DNA from: Eukaryota sp. TZLM1-RC
Lineage: Eukaryota; Metamonada: BaSk clade
NCBI GenBank assembly: GCA_040285825.1
Contig: JAUPSS010000005.1
Span: 186,001 to 250,000 of the forward strand
Length of the DNA stretch: 64,000 bases
Reading direction: 5' to 3'
Below are positions 9,878 through 19,906 of the stretch, piece after piece; position 1 is the stretch's first letter, and every line of letters starts with the position of its first letter. The position numbers were made by a program, and so were the translations under genes. The notes below the pieces were generated by a model. It was not told the origin of the DNA. It did not search any database and saw only the letters and a program-made list of their open reading frames with translations.

Positions 9878-11143
9878 TTACAAAAAATCACCAGTTATTA
9901 TAATTCTATTTCGCCTTTCTATTAAATTCTCTGAATTTTCCACAAATTGTTTTAAATCCTCAAAAATTACTTGTTCTGATTGATACTCTAAAGAGGAATC
10001 ACTTTTGATTCTCTTGACAGCATCACTGAATGGAATTGACCTCAAGTTTTCAGCGGAAATAATATTCTTTAATAGCTGACAGACTTTGAGATACCGTTCC
10101 TGAGAAGTCTTTTGATGAATTTCATAATCAATTTTCTTTTGGTTTTCAGCCAAAGATTTTCGATGTATACTTAAAGCAATCAAATCAGCAGGAATTTGAT
10201 TGACTTTGTTATTAATTTTGGAACAATCAATAACTGATTGTCCATTTCTTGCAGATTCTTGAATTTTACGTTCTTGAGCACGATGTTGATTAAGACCTTG
10301 TAGGACTTTTTCTTCTTGATTCTTCTTGACTTTAGACTCCTTGACCTCTGGCATATCAGCTAAAGGCAAAGGTTCCAGGTAATCTGCATTGAACCGAGCA
10401 TCCCATACACTGGATTTTGACGTAACAAGTCTTGCTTGATCAGAAGACATCCCCTTTTCCTTCTCCAAGAACTTGATATGAGCACACTCCATTCTTTTAA
10501 GGAGATAGGATTGAATAAACGATTTAGAAGAGTGCCAGTCAGCTGTGGTACCATTTGATTTTATCAGCAGTTGGTTGTGATCGTTGAGAGAGAGCTGCAT
10601 GAGTGATGGACAGAGAGCTACAAGCTGGCGGAGATGAACAAGAGTAAAATCAACTTTTTGTATACTTAATAGTCGTTGTACACTAGATCTAAGAGTGGTC
10701 CAGCACAAGCTTTTGCATGGACTTCTAGAGTGAGAGATAAACACAGAGGAAATCGCATCAAAAACTGATATTAAGGTATGGTATTCAACTGATAAAGGTT
10801 TAGTAGAAGAAGAAGAGGATTGTATCAAATCCTTGAGGTAATGTGTATTTGGAGCAACTGATCTAGATGGTAGTGCTGTAGAGAGTGACGTATTTGGAGT
10901 GGAAAAGGAGCTATTTACTATTGGTTTTGATGGTCCAAGCTCCGTAAAGGTAACAGGTGGTGATTCTACTGACGGAGACTGTGGCTTTGAGATCGAGGGA
11001 GGTTCGGGAGTAGATTTGTGTTGAACTTTGGGTGAAAGTGGTTTTAGTTTGGTTCCCACTGTCCGTGACTTCTTGACTGGTTGTAGAGGACCACTAGACC
11101 TCCGCCTGTGTGCATAGAAGTTATCAAGAGAGGTTTGGTGCAT
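9878..11143 (-). CDS. CDT1: DNA replication licensing factor CDT1
   Basis: 421 residues from an ATG. The very N-terminus, MHQTSLDNFYAHRRR, is a PIP-box-like degron: Q3, L6, F9, Y10 and a basic residue four places after Y10. It sits where metazoan Cdt1 has its PCNA/CRL4-Cdt2 degron. Residues about 15-115 are Ser/Pro-rich and disordered, with several SP sites (possible CDK targets). Residues about 117-195 (PLSVEYHTLISVFDAISSVF through HLRQLVALCPSLMQLS) match the Cdt1 central winged-helix region, which binds geminin in animals. Residues about 345-421 match the C-terminal MCM-binding winged helix (ERYLKVCQLLKNI, IFEDLKQFVENSENLI). CDT1 loads MCM2-7 with ORC/CDC6 in G1. No intron is seen. Confidence 0.8.
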   Translation of the reverse strand: MHQTSLDNFYAHRRRSSGPLQPVKKSRTVGTKLKPLSPKVQHKSTPEPPSISKPQSPSVESPPVTFTELGPSKPIVNSSFSTPNTSLSTALPSRSVAPNTHYLKDLIQSSSSSTKPLSVEYHTLISVFDAISSVFISHSRSPCKSLCWTTLRSSVQRLLSIQKVDFTLVHLRQLVALCPSLMQLSLNDHNQLLIKSNGTTADWHSSKSFIQSYLLKRMECAHIKFLEKEKGMSSDQARLVTSKSSVWDARFNADYLEPLPLADMPEVKESKVKKNQEEKVLQGLNQHRAQERKIQESARNGQSVIDCSKINNKVNQIPADLIALSIHRKSLAENQKKIDYEIHQKTSQERYLKVCQLLKNIISAENLRSIPFSDAVKRIKSDSSLEYQSEQVIFEDLKQFVENSENLIERRNRIIITGDFL

Positions 11144-11149
11144 TTTGGC

Positions 11150-12195
11150 GGAATATTGTCAAAAGTTGCATTTATAGAAACTAATCTTGTCACTTGTTAA
11201 CAACTTGTATTTCATCTCCCATTGATCGGGGAATGAATGTAGGCAACAGAACCGAGAATTGCTACCAAAAACCAGAAACTGATCTTGACTGATTCTAATT
11301 ACATCATGGGGGTGATCAAATTGTTTCAACTCTACATCATGCAACATAATTTAACTTGTTGAGATTTTATCAATTAGTGTTTCAATGATTTATCAATTGT
11401 CTTCCCAAAGTAGAAAGATCAATGTTATTTCAAATAAAATAATCGTTAAAATTATTAAATGTATTTATTGAAAATAAATTTCAATGCTTTGAATGTTTGA
11501 ATATTGCCGTTAGTTATAATGGGTTGGACTTAGGGGTCAGTTAAAATTAACAAAGAATTAAATAAAATTATTGTAAATTAATTAATTTCAATACAAGATC
11601 AAAGACTGAATACAGTTTTTGTTTTATATAAATACAACTTTACAATATCATCTTTCTGGGAAAATCAAGAGAATTAATCACATTAGCGAGTTACACATCA
11701 GTTTTGGACCTATTTTTCAATTCAAGCAAGGTAATCGATTTATTTTCTTTCAATATGACTTTTATACTGCAAAATTCTCCAATTATTGCCTATTATTCGT
11801 CGAAGTCAATTACAGTTCTTGTTCAATGTTCGCTGGAATTATAAGTTATTGTGTTCTTGATTATCGTTATAGTTTTTTCATTTCTCTGATAGGTTTGGAT
11901 TCGCATTGTTGTCGACAGTTTTTAATTGAGAGAAATCTATTTAAAGCTGAAATAAAGAGTGTTTTGAATACAATCAATTGCAATCGAAAATAGTAATATA
12001 GGGGTGATTTATTTTTTTAATTTTGAACACACTGTTGAACTCAAAAGACGAAGAAAATTTAATTTCTTTAAACAAGACTTTCTCATCGAAGGAATAAATG
12101 AAATTACTGTTCATCACTTATCTAATGACACTTCTACTCTAATATACACTGATGATCAGATTAAAATTAATTCAATAATTGCGGTTTCAATGGAA
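11150..12195. other. Intergenic stretch, nothing recognised
   Basis: AT-rich DNA. One ORF of 124 codons (11619-11993, +) and one of about 108 codons overlapping the following LINE have no recognisable motif. The strand and composition give no strong support for either being a gene. Confidence 0.4.
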
Positions 12196-14040
12196 TTTGT
12201 TCAATTAATCAAGTGGTGTAAAGCAAGGAGATCCGTTAGGACCTCTTTTGTTTTGTTTGGCCATACATCCAATTTTACTGCAAATTCAAGAGATGTTTCC
12301 TTCACTAAAAATGATTGCATATATGGATGATGTTGTGCTTATTGGTGATTTAAATATTGTGAAACAAGCAACTGTATGTTTTAAAGAATTATTTACCAAA
12401 ATTGGTCTCCGACTTAATTTACTTAAATGTGTTTTGTTATCGAATTCTCCAGTTTCCACAATAGTTGATGATATTGAAATTCAAGCCAAATTATATTCAA
12501 TTGATGCTATTCGTCATTTGGGTTCGTTTTTAGGAAATAATGATGAAATTACCAAAAAATTGTTTGAAAAGTTGAACTCAATTTCTTACAAAATTGACCG
12601 AATGATGAATTTAGATATAAAAAAACACATCAAATTTACCATTATAAGACTGTGTTTTAGTTCCAATTTTAATCATATATTTCGATCTACAAATCCTCTC
12701 GTCACTAGACCTTTGGCTCAGAAGTTTAATGAGTTACGTGCAAAAGTTCTGTCTCAATTACTGGGATGTAAAATGTTTCAAATTCCAGATCATGCTTACC
12801 TTAGTCCACATTATGGTGGTTTAGGGTGGACGAAGGCTTCCATTCTTACCTCGTGTGCTTTTGTTGGTGGATGCAGAAATGCAATCTTTGAGTTTTCCGA
12901 AAGATTTTCAGATTGGGAAGATTTATTGATGGCAACGCAAAGTTCCACTGTTTTTGCATTAAATGAAGAAATTTCAAGAATTGATGTAGAAAAATGGGGT
13001 CGATGTTTTCCCCAATCATTCAATGGCAATATTCCAGAAAAAAAATGTTTTAAATTTGAAGTACACTCTTCGAACATTACAGAAACGATTGCCTGGAATG
13101 TATGAAAAAGATCTTTATAATAATATATGCAGCTCGGCTGTTTTAAATCAAGATCTTCACTCATTGTTATTGGAAAAGGGTGTTTGTGAAAACAAGGCGT
13201 CAGATTCTTCCCTTTTTGTAACCATTGTACCACGAAGATTTGAATTGTGTGCCAATAATGAAGCATTTGTAACAAAAATGAGATTATATTTGAACATCCC
13301 CATTAAACAATTATTATCAAAAGAAAAATGTATTTGTTCGAATTCACCTCAACTCACTTTGCGCCATGCTCTGAATTGCTCTAATTGATAACTTATCGTT
13401 CTTCATTACATGATGCTGTTAGAGACACTGTTTTCAATATGGCACAAACTGCAAGGATATCGTGTATCAAAGAGCCCCTGCTGAAGGAAACACTTTCTCT
13501 GAATAATTTTGGTTTTGATGATAGAGGTGATGTATACTGTGATTGGATTGATAATTCTGAAGCTATTGTTGACTTTGTCTCATGTAATGTTGCAAATGAT
13601 ACTTTGGTTCACGGAAGAAAACTTAATCCTGTGGCTGTTCTGGATTTTAAAACAAAAGAGAAACATAGAAAATATGATAAAGATATTGAAGAGGCTAATG
13701 TCGATAGAAATACACAGCTGGTTTTTATTGCCATTTTTTTATTCCCATTTTCGATAAATGGAAGATTATCAGTTGAAGCAGAAACTTTTTTGGATGACTT
13801 CCAAAACATGGTGCAAGAAAAAACAATGAAAAGATTTGATATTTTTTTATGGCGTTCATGGATTCAATTTGCCATTATTAATAGATTACCTCGGTTTTTC
13901 AATCGAATTAGAAAAGCTTTAGCTAGACAGCAAGCAGATCAAGATTTTGTAGAGGAAATCTTGGTTCAATGATAGTCGTCCCATTAATTATGAGTTAATT
14001 TAATTAAGTGTGCAAATTCAATAAATAGAATTAATCAATT
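12196..14040 (+). mobile_element. LINE copy, RT to 3' end, lightly broken
   Basis: Best-preserved plus-strand copy. The frame 12248-13105 starts in the QGD block and holds YMDDVVLIGD (about 12318-12350). The thumb-like HLGSFLGNNDEITKKLFEKL and a conserved YLSPHYGGLGWTKASI block follow. The second half is in other frames: 13023-13388 has the CICSN...LRHALNCSN zinc-knuckle-like Cys/His set, and 13385-13972 has GDVYCDWIDNSEAIVDF, then VLDFKTKEKHRKYDKD (candidate D...(D/E)xK nuclease residues) and the terminal ARQQADQDFVEEILVQ. Only two or three frameshifts interrupt it. The 3' UTR reads TGATAGTCGTCCCATTAATT and ends in TTCAATAAATA. Confidence 0.85.
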
Positions 14041-14051
14041 TTAGAATTTCT

Positions 14052-14444
14052 ATGTTTTGTTCTCTTTCTAGTAGATCTAAACAAGTACTGTCAATCAACC
14101 TCTTTTGTGTTGATTTAACAGTGGACGGAGATGTAAACCCTAATTCTGGTCCTGAATCGCAAGAAGTAGAAATAAGATTGCCTCGAAAAAGAACAACTTT
14201 TCATTCTAGAATTGTCAGACAAGATACACCTCTAAGGAGTAAACGAATTGATTTTGAACCTAAATTACTGTCCAATAGGGAAAAAAGGGCCATGGCTGAA
14301 CTTAGAATTGTAGCAAAGATGCAAAAAGCTGGACAGATGTTGAACCAAAGCCGTCAAGCTTCACCAGACTCGTTTACTGAAATTGTACCATCTGAAAAAA
14401 TTGATATCGCACAACGTCCTGACGTTCAGCGAGAGCTAAGCTGA
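14052..14444 (+). CDS. Retroelement-like short ORF with a degenerate 2A-like motif
   Basis: 130 residues from an ATG directly after the tail of the preceding LINE copy. Residues 16-34 read INLFCVDLTVDGDVNPNSGP, which resembles the (L)LLxGDIHPNPGP / GDVExNPGP segment near the N-terminus of many non-LTR retrotransposon and recombinase ORFs. In those proteins it can act as a 2A ribosome-skipping site. The key NPGP is NSGP here, so skipping may be weak or lost. The rest is basic (RLPRKRTTFHSR, LLSNREKRAMAEL) and could bind nucleic acid. Inference: it is the 5' ORF of another element copy placed head-to-tail with the previous one. It is not clearly joined to any RT. Confidence 0.45.
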   Translation: MFCSLSSRSKQVLSINLFCVDLTVDGDVNPNSGPESQEVEIRLPRKRTTFHSRIVRQDTPLRSKRIDFEPKLLSNREKRAMAELRIVAKMQKAGQMLNQSRQASPDSFTEIVPSEKIDIAQRPDVQRELS

Positions 14445-14449
14445 TAAAC

Positions 14450-15645
14450 ATCAACAGCCAAAAACGTACTGAGTTCTCTGAGTTTCAATGTGAGCGTGGT
14501 CACACAATCTTATCTATTTTTCTTTTGAGATTTAGAAATTCGACATTGAAACAAAAAAAATAAAAAGGGGGGTGGCGTCTTGTTTCAAAAGAAGTAGACA
14601 AACTCAGAAAGACTAAAAACAAAGTTGAAATAGAAAGGAAGTTTTTGAGATTTCTTTTGTATTTGGTATTTTCAAAATGAGAATAATTTCATTCAAGATA
14701 GCTGTGTTTTGTCTAGATTTATGAAAACTTGGATGCTCCTGATAATTTTTTGCGGGTTCACAGTTCCCAGTCAGAAATCGTATTGATCGAAGCTTTTTAT
14801 TCATATTTTGAAAGACAAGATTTAGTTCTGGCATTTTGACTGCTCTTAATGTCCTGCAATTTGATATCCCAGTTGTGACAAAGAAGTCAGGTTACTTCCC
14901 CTATCCAAGTTCTTGCGACATTGGTAATGCTTTATCAGATTCTTGGGGAAAAATTATTGAAAACAATGTTTGTGATTGCCTTCTTTTCTCAAATAAAATC
15001 TTAGCTAGTCGGTGAAAAACTTGGTATTTTCTTGCTCATCAATTATTTGGGGAAGTTGCCAAAACTACAAAATGACTTTCCAATTTACTCCCCTTTGATG
15101 GTATTATTGACTATCCAGAAAAGCAACAATCAATTACAATTTTCAGGATTCTATTTTAATTTTAAAATTGTTTTTTTATTGCAAAGCAACAAAATTTGTA
15201 GGTCCGTTTTTTTGAACACAAAACAACTTTGAAAAGATTAGTCAAAATTCCAGAGCTTGAGCTGTTATTAAATCAATTAAAATGATCCAGGATTTTGAGA
15301 ATTCTTACTTCTTTTTGTCTAAATTGTTTGTACTGACTAGAAGTAGTGAAACAAGGAATGAAGAAGAAACAACTGTGTTATTTAAAGCAGTGGAAAACAA
15401 TCCACAATTCTTTTTAAATTCTGTTGAAAGAGTGCGATTAAAATTAATGAAAAACTTGAAAAAATGGAAGCACCAACCTGTTATGTATTACCTTTGGTGA
15501 CTGAACTGATTCTTGGATTTTTCGAGATTGGTACTAAATTATTGTCTGCACAATTAAAAAAATAGAAAAAAGTACTATTCGAAAAACAAATAAAGAGATA
15601 AACTCTGATAGTCAAAAAATGCCAGCAAAAGAATATTTATTGAAC
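14450..15645. other. Decayed intergenic DNA, possibly the 5' part of a Fanzor relic
   Basis: No intact gene is seen. Short frames at 15032-15232 and 15282-15500 (with a Lys/Leu-rich LKLMKNLKKWKHQP segment) lack clear homology. The stretch lies upstream of the Fanzor-like blocks that resume after 15760 and could include the lost N-terminal part. I cannot show this from motifs. Confidence 0.3.
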
Positions 15646-15649
15646 ATCT

Positions 15650-15762
15650 ATACTTAATACAATTAATTCATAACTAATGGGACGAAAATCATTGAACCAA
15701 GATTTCCTCTACAAAATCTTGATCTGCTTGCTGTCTGGCTAAAGCTTCTCTAATCCAATTGA
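15650..15762 (-). mobile_element. LINE 3'-end fragment
   Basis: The reverse complement carries the terminal LARQQADQDFVEEILVQ coding block and the 3' UTR CGTCCCATTAGTTATGAATT with the TTCAATAAATA tail. It is about 110 bp long, in opposite orientation to the Fanzor relic next to it. Confidence 0.8.
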
Positions 15763-15823
15763 GCAGAAGAACAAAACAATTTTTGGCAACTTTTCAAACT
15801 AAGCAAATCTGTTTTTAAAATAA

Positions 15824-15963
15824 TGTTGTTGTTGAAGTCAAATTGAATTAGTAGGTTTCTTTGTATTTCGACTGATGACGTGATACTCATTTATGAATCA
15901 GTTTTATTAATAAACAACAGATTTCTCTCTCTCCTTCGTGTGTTCATCTGCCTAACGGCATCA
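15824..15963 (+). repeat. 5' LTR
   Basis: 140 bp, TG...CA ends. It contains the segment GATGACGTGATACTCATTTA and a pyrimidine-rich TTCTCTCTCTCCTTCGTGTG. Copy of 16787-16926. Confidence 0.9.
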
Positions 15964-15989
15964 ATAATTATTGGCCCTTCTTATTTCAG

Positions 15990-16745
15990 ATGACTGTTCC
16001 TTCTGTCAACCTCCCGTCTCTTTCTTCCATGAAAGTTGAAAGTGTTCTCTTGTTCCTACAAGAGTGGAAGATCTATTCTTCTGTGACTTCTAAGAAAGAG
16101 CTTGTTCCAGCAAGACTCTTGGTCGATTCTTTTCTGTTAGAGTCCCTATCTCTCCAGAAATCCGATGTCTCTTCCAGTGACGATGTTCTTCTTAGACATC
16201 TTCAATCTGTCGTATCGTTCGCCACGTACGAAGATTTTAGTCTGGCTATGTCAGAACTGAAGCTTGATGTCCGTATTGGTGACGTCCGAGAACGTATGTC
16301 CTGTTACCTGCGACGTTTCCTCCAGGTAAAGAGTAGGGCTTCCGGACTGAAGTTACCAGACACAGCTTTTCTGAATCGATTTGCCAGAGGAATTCTTCCC
16401 GTAGGTCTTCAACGTTCTCTACTAGCGAGAATTCGAGATGATGTATTCCCAGATCTTCACTCTCTTGTCGAAACCACTACTGATGAGCTGTTGGACTGCT
16501 CTAGGGTTGCTTCATGGACTCGTGGTTTCAAAACCTCAGTGAATGATGTGGAACGTACGGCTGGCACTAAAACGAGGTCCTCTTGGCGCTCTCAGGATTT
16601 AAAAAATCAATCGTGCTTCAAGTGCCACAAGCCTGGACACATCTCCCGTGATTGTCCATCTAAAATCAAACATGAGGTAAATTATTTGTGTCACACAAAC
16701 GATGCACCAAAGAGTTCAACAAACCCCATATCTTCCCCCTATTGA
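15990..16745 (+). CDS. Gag-like protein with CCHC zinc knuckle
   Basis: 251 residues from an ATG 27 bp after the 5' LTR. Residues 1-180 are helical without a named domain, in the position of a capsid. Residues 209-222 (CFKCHKPGHISRDC) are a canonical C-X2-C-X4-H-X4-C retroviral-type zinc knuckle, preceded by a basic segment. It should form the particle and bind element RNA. The frame is intact and ends shortly before the polypurine tract. No pol frame follows, so the element corresponds to the gag-only (TR-GAG-like) non-autonomous class. Gene content was taken from this window only, so a partner element elsewhere is assumed. Confidence 0.85.
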   Translation: MTVPSVNLPSLSSMKVESVLLFLQEWKIYSSVTSKKELVPARLLVDSFLLESLSLQKSDVSSSDDVLLRHLQSVVSFATYEDFSLAMSELKLDVRIGDVRERMSCYLRRFLQVKSRASGLKLPDTAFLNRFARGILPVGLQRSLLARIRDDVFPDLHSLVETTTDELLDCSRVASWTRGFKTSVNDVERTAGTKTRSSWRSQDLKNQSCFKCHKPGHISRDCPSKIKHEVNYLCHTNDAPKSSTNPISSPY

Positions 16746-16786
16746 GCCAGTACTGTATTTGTCCTCAGAAAAGTGGGAAAAAGTAG

Positions 16787-16926
16787 TGTTGTTGTTGAAC
16801 TCAAATTGAATTAGTAGGTTTCTTTGTATTTCGACTGATGACGTGATACTCATTTATGAATCAGTTTTATTAATAAACAACAGATTTCTCTCTCTCCTTC
16901 GTGTGTTCATCTGCCTAACGGCATCA
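16787..16926 (+). repeat. 3' LTR
   Basis: 140-bp copy of the 5' LTR, preceded by the polypurine tract and followed by ATAA. Confidence 0.9.
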
Positions 16927-18013
16927 ATAAGGGTTATAAATTTACTAATTCAATGAAGACTGATGGTGTTTCAGTTTGTGTAGAGATGGTCAGAGAGGAA
17001 GGCCTTGGACTTCAATTTAAACCTGACTCAGCATAAATTAATATTTCTGAAATATATTTTCGAGTTTATGATTTAATTCAATGGACAAAGTGGTGGTTGA
17101 TCTAGATCTGTTGTACTTTTATGGAGAAAATAAAAGCATCAATGAAAATGATGAAAAACAAGGAAAGAAAGTTGAAGGAGGGTAAAAGGAAGAAAGACTT
17201 TGCTGTTAAAGAGAGGGAAGACTATTTACGGGAACAAAAATTTGCTTCAATGCGATTGTCTCAACTGGAGTGGTCACATGTTTCGTGATTCCACCATAAA
17301 TTTAAGAAGAAAACTCACAAGAAATGTAAAGGAGAGAAGATGGAATTATCAATCGAATATTTGCAAGCACTATTAAGTGAATATTCGTCAAAAACATCTA
17401 TTTATTGATCATTTATTTTACATGTCAAAAAAAGCTACAACTGTTACCAGAATTGTCAAGGTTTTGGTCCTTAAAAGTATGGTGCATTCAAAAAATGCAA
17501 AGATTTGTATATGCTAAAAAGATTGAATCTTGACTCTTGAATGCACTCATCAAAACTTATGGTGCACCTGAAGATATAATGTTATGATGGGAGAAAATGG
17601 AAAAAAGACAAAGAATTTGAAACACCACCGTAGTACGTAAGAAGTGTTGGTTGGTGTCAATTCTTCAAGAGGTTTGCACTGTATTTCTTTTAGATGAAAA
17701 GCACACATCATCGAAATGTCCATGTTCTAAAGAAAAGGTGTCTATGTTTCCGAGGATACAGAATCCAAGACCATAGAAAAACGATGAAAAAGAATGTTGG
17801 GGACTATTAAGATGGTCAGTCAGAACATTGTTGAAGTGGTAGAGATGGAAAAAGTCGTTTTGAAATAGAAATTACATGGCATGTATTAACTTCAAGAATA
17901 GAGCTGATGATGTATTATAAGGAAGAGGGAGCCCTTGAAAAGTTTCACTTTTGATATCCTTTATCAGAGATACCTCAAGCAGCAGTGGTTAGTAGCTATG
18001 TAAAGCGTTTCTG

Positions 18014-19684
18014 ATGCATCGTTCTCTACTCTTATCAATCGCACTTGCGCTTTTGTACGTCTTTTATGGATTTTTCCTACCTTTATATAGCCAAAAACGA
18101 TCCCCTCTTGTTCCACATTCTCTTACGATACCTCAATCTCTACACGATCCTATCAATATCTTGCATTTAACTGATGTACACGTCTCCACCAGTCGCTCTG
18201 GCCCACAACGTTACCTGGACGCCTTTCTTACCTCCATGTATCCCCATCTTCACCCCCACTCAATTATCCTGACTGGTGATATTGTTGAAGCTTATGGACC
18301 ATCTCATAACCCTCAAATCCTCCAAGAATGGCAAACGTACAAAAACATCCTTTCTTCCCATGACCTCTTCTCCCCTGAAAAAGTCCTTGAAGTCTTGGGT
18401 AATCATTGTCTGTTAGGAACCAATACAAACAAACCCTTTAATCCTTGGTTAAACTACTCTATTACCTCCTTAAGAAAAGATCACGAATCTTTTAAACAAG
18501 TCTTGAGTTATAGTAATGGTTTAAGCTATTCTTTTATTGGGATTAATCAGATGAATTTGGATCAAGGTCCTGTCCATGGATTGGATTTCTTTACTCACAT
18601 GACGTCATCACAGGTCAGAAAGTTGAAGAATTTGGTTGTTTCTGATAACGCTGATTTACTCATTGGTTTTGGTCATTATCCTAGTAATTTTGTTTTAAAT
18701 ACTAAGTTTTCAAGACTGGTCCAGAATTTTGATCTCTTCTTGACCGGCCATCTTCACACTTCTTCCAAGGTCTTCACTAATGAACATTTGGAGGTAATGA
18801 CTGCCGATTTTGCTCATAGTCACGTATTTCGATTAGTTTTGATTGATAATTTAATTGTTACCACCAAAAGAATTGTTTTTACAACAAAGAAGAATATTTT
18901 TCCCATAGTGGTTATTTCAAATTTACCAGAACCTTCTCTAATGGTAAATGTGCCTCGCAATGCGTGTGAAGTTTTCCAATCAATCAGAATTATGATTTTT
19001 GACCCTCTGATTGATGGAGATGTTGAGATTTCGGGCATAGTGGACGACTTTTACCATTTGAATTCATTTAGTAGAAACGGAAACAATAATAATCTTTTTG
19101 AAATTGAATTTCCTTTGGTTAGTTTTTGTTCAGGAATGCATCGGATAATACTATCAGTGACAACAGAGTCGGGATCAAAAGAGATCATTCAAAATTTCAG
19201 CTTTGACACCCCTTCTTACCCATCTAGAAATTTTTGGTCTATTGTGCAAGTAATTCCTTGGGGGTTTAATATAATGTTAATTTATTTTTATTCAATCTTA
19301 TTTATTTCTTTTGCTTTATTTGATTTAATTAGGTTTATTGCAGTGAATTCAATTCCAAACAGTAACAAATTTAAATACATTATTTGTTTTCTAATTAATG
19401 TTTTTATCTTTGGTTTTTGGTTTGGTAGTGGATCTGAATTTGGTATTTTATTATCCTTTGGAACCTTATCTAGATCTGGGTTTAATTTTAATTCAGTTCT
19501 TGTGCTGTTATCTTCATTTAATTTATTAGGAATTGGTATTTTATTTAGATTAGAAATCATTTGTATTAGACTGAAATTCATTCAATTGCCAGGAAAGTCA
19601 ATAATGAAGGATATTTTAGTATCTTTATCATTTGGAATTTCCGGAATTGTTTTTGTTTCTGTTTTTAATAATTTATTGCATTAG
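18014..19684 (+). CDS. TMEM62-like membrane-anchored calcineurin-type phosphoesterase
   Basis: 556 residues. Residues 5-25 form an N-terminal membrane segment or signal anchor. The metallophosphoesterase motifs follow in order: LTDVH (D54, H56), TGDIVE (D89), LGNHC (N130, H131), GFGHYP (H220) and TGHLH (H245, H247). The GNH block is usually followed by D or E but here by Cys. A beta-rich middle region (about 290-405) is followed by four to five hydrophobic helices from about residue 410 to the C-terminus. This topology (N-terminal anchor, luminal or outside phosphatase, C-terminal helices) is that of the TMEM62 family, whose substrate is not established. The gene is intronless and convergent with the WD40 gene at 19.9 kb. 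Confidence 0.75.
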   Translation: MHRSLLLSIALALLYVFYGFFLPLYSQKRSPLVPHSLTIPQSLHDPINILHLTDVHVSTSRSGPQRYLDAFLTSMYPHLHPHSIILTGDIVEAYGPSHNPQILQEWQTYKNILSSHDLFSPEKVLEVLGNHCLLGTNTNKPFNPWLNYSITSLRKDHESFKQVLSYSNGLSYSFIGINQMNLDQGPVHGLDFFTHMTSSQVRKLKNLVVSDNADLLIGFGHYPSNFVLNTKFSRLVQNFDLFLTGHLHTSSKVFTNEHLEVMTADFAHSHVFRLVLIDNLIVTTKRIVFTTKKNIFPIVVISNLPEPSLMVNVPRNACEVFQSIRIMIFDPLIDGDVEISGIVDDFYHLNSFSRNGNNNNLFEIEFPLVSFCSGMHRIILSVTTESGSKEIIQNFSFDTPSYPSRNFWSIVQVIPWGFNIMLIYFYSILFISFALFDLIRFIAVNSIPNSNKFKYIICFLINVFIFGFWFGSGSEFGILLSFGTLSRSGFNFNSVLVLLSSFNLLGIGILFRLEIICIRLKFIQLPGKSIMKDILVSLSFGISGIVFVSVFNNLLH

Positions 19685-19906
19685 TCAATTTTCCGTGCTT
19701 TCTCTGTTTTTGATGTCCTTTTTTTATTCATCAATGTATTTTTGTTTCAAAATATTTACCAATTCAAGATTAATTTTAGAGTTTTTATTTTATAAGTCTC
19801 ATTCAATGGAACTTTTAAATCCAAGTGGTGGAGATTATTTGCTTTTGTCTTAGTTTTGTCTTAGTTTTTCAAAAGAATTGTAAATATTAGTCGTTTTAAT
19901 TACCAA

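Larger units (their letters stand above)
15824..16926 (+). mobile_element. Compact LTR retrotransposon with a gag-like ORF only
   Basis: Two 140-bp direct repeats (15824-15963 and 16787-16926) start TGTTGTTGTTGAA and end ACGGCATCA (TG...CA ends). The only difference I see is G versus C in the 5' part. Both outer flanks are ATAA (15820-15823 and 16927-16930), compatible with a 4-bp target duplication. A polypurine tract (AAAAGTGGGAAAAAGTAG) abuts the 3' LTR. Between the LTRs is one ORF of 251 codons with a zinc knuckle. No protease, integrase or RT is present, so the element must depend on another one. The near-identical LTRs indicate a recent insertion. Confidence 0.9.
15763..17960 (+). pseudogene. 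Decayed Fanzor-like (eukaryotic TnpB) nuclease gene, interrupted by the LTR element
   Basis: After removing the LTR element, blocks in Fanzor order remain. A segment like FWQLFKLSKSVFK lies just before the insertion (about 15778-15820). FTNSMKTDGVSVCVEM lies just after it (about 16940-16990); the TDG signature precedes the RuvC core in Fanzors. KVVVDLDLLYFYG (about 17085-17125) is a candidate RuvC-I remnant. A block like NALIKTYGAPEDIMLWWENG lies near 17540-17600. FLLDEKHTSSKCPC (about 17685-17725) has the Glu and TSxxC zinc-ribbon start of RuvC-II. A candidate end, NYMACINFKNR, lies near 17870-17905. Frames shift many times, so no protein is made. The assignment is from motif order, weaker than for the copy at 21.1-22.9 kb. 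Confidence 0.5.

Noticed and set aside
11619-12330. Two plus-strand ORFs before the LINE copy as its 5' ORFs
   Set aside because: They do not match the RT N-terminal region seen in the longer copy at 57.4-58.3 kb, and no retroelement motif is visible.
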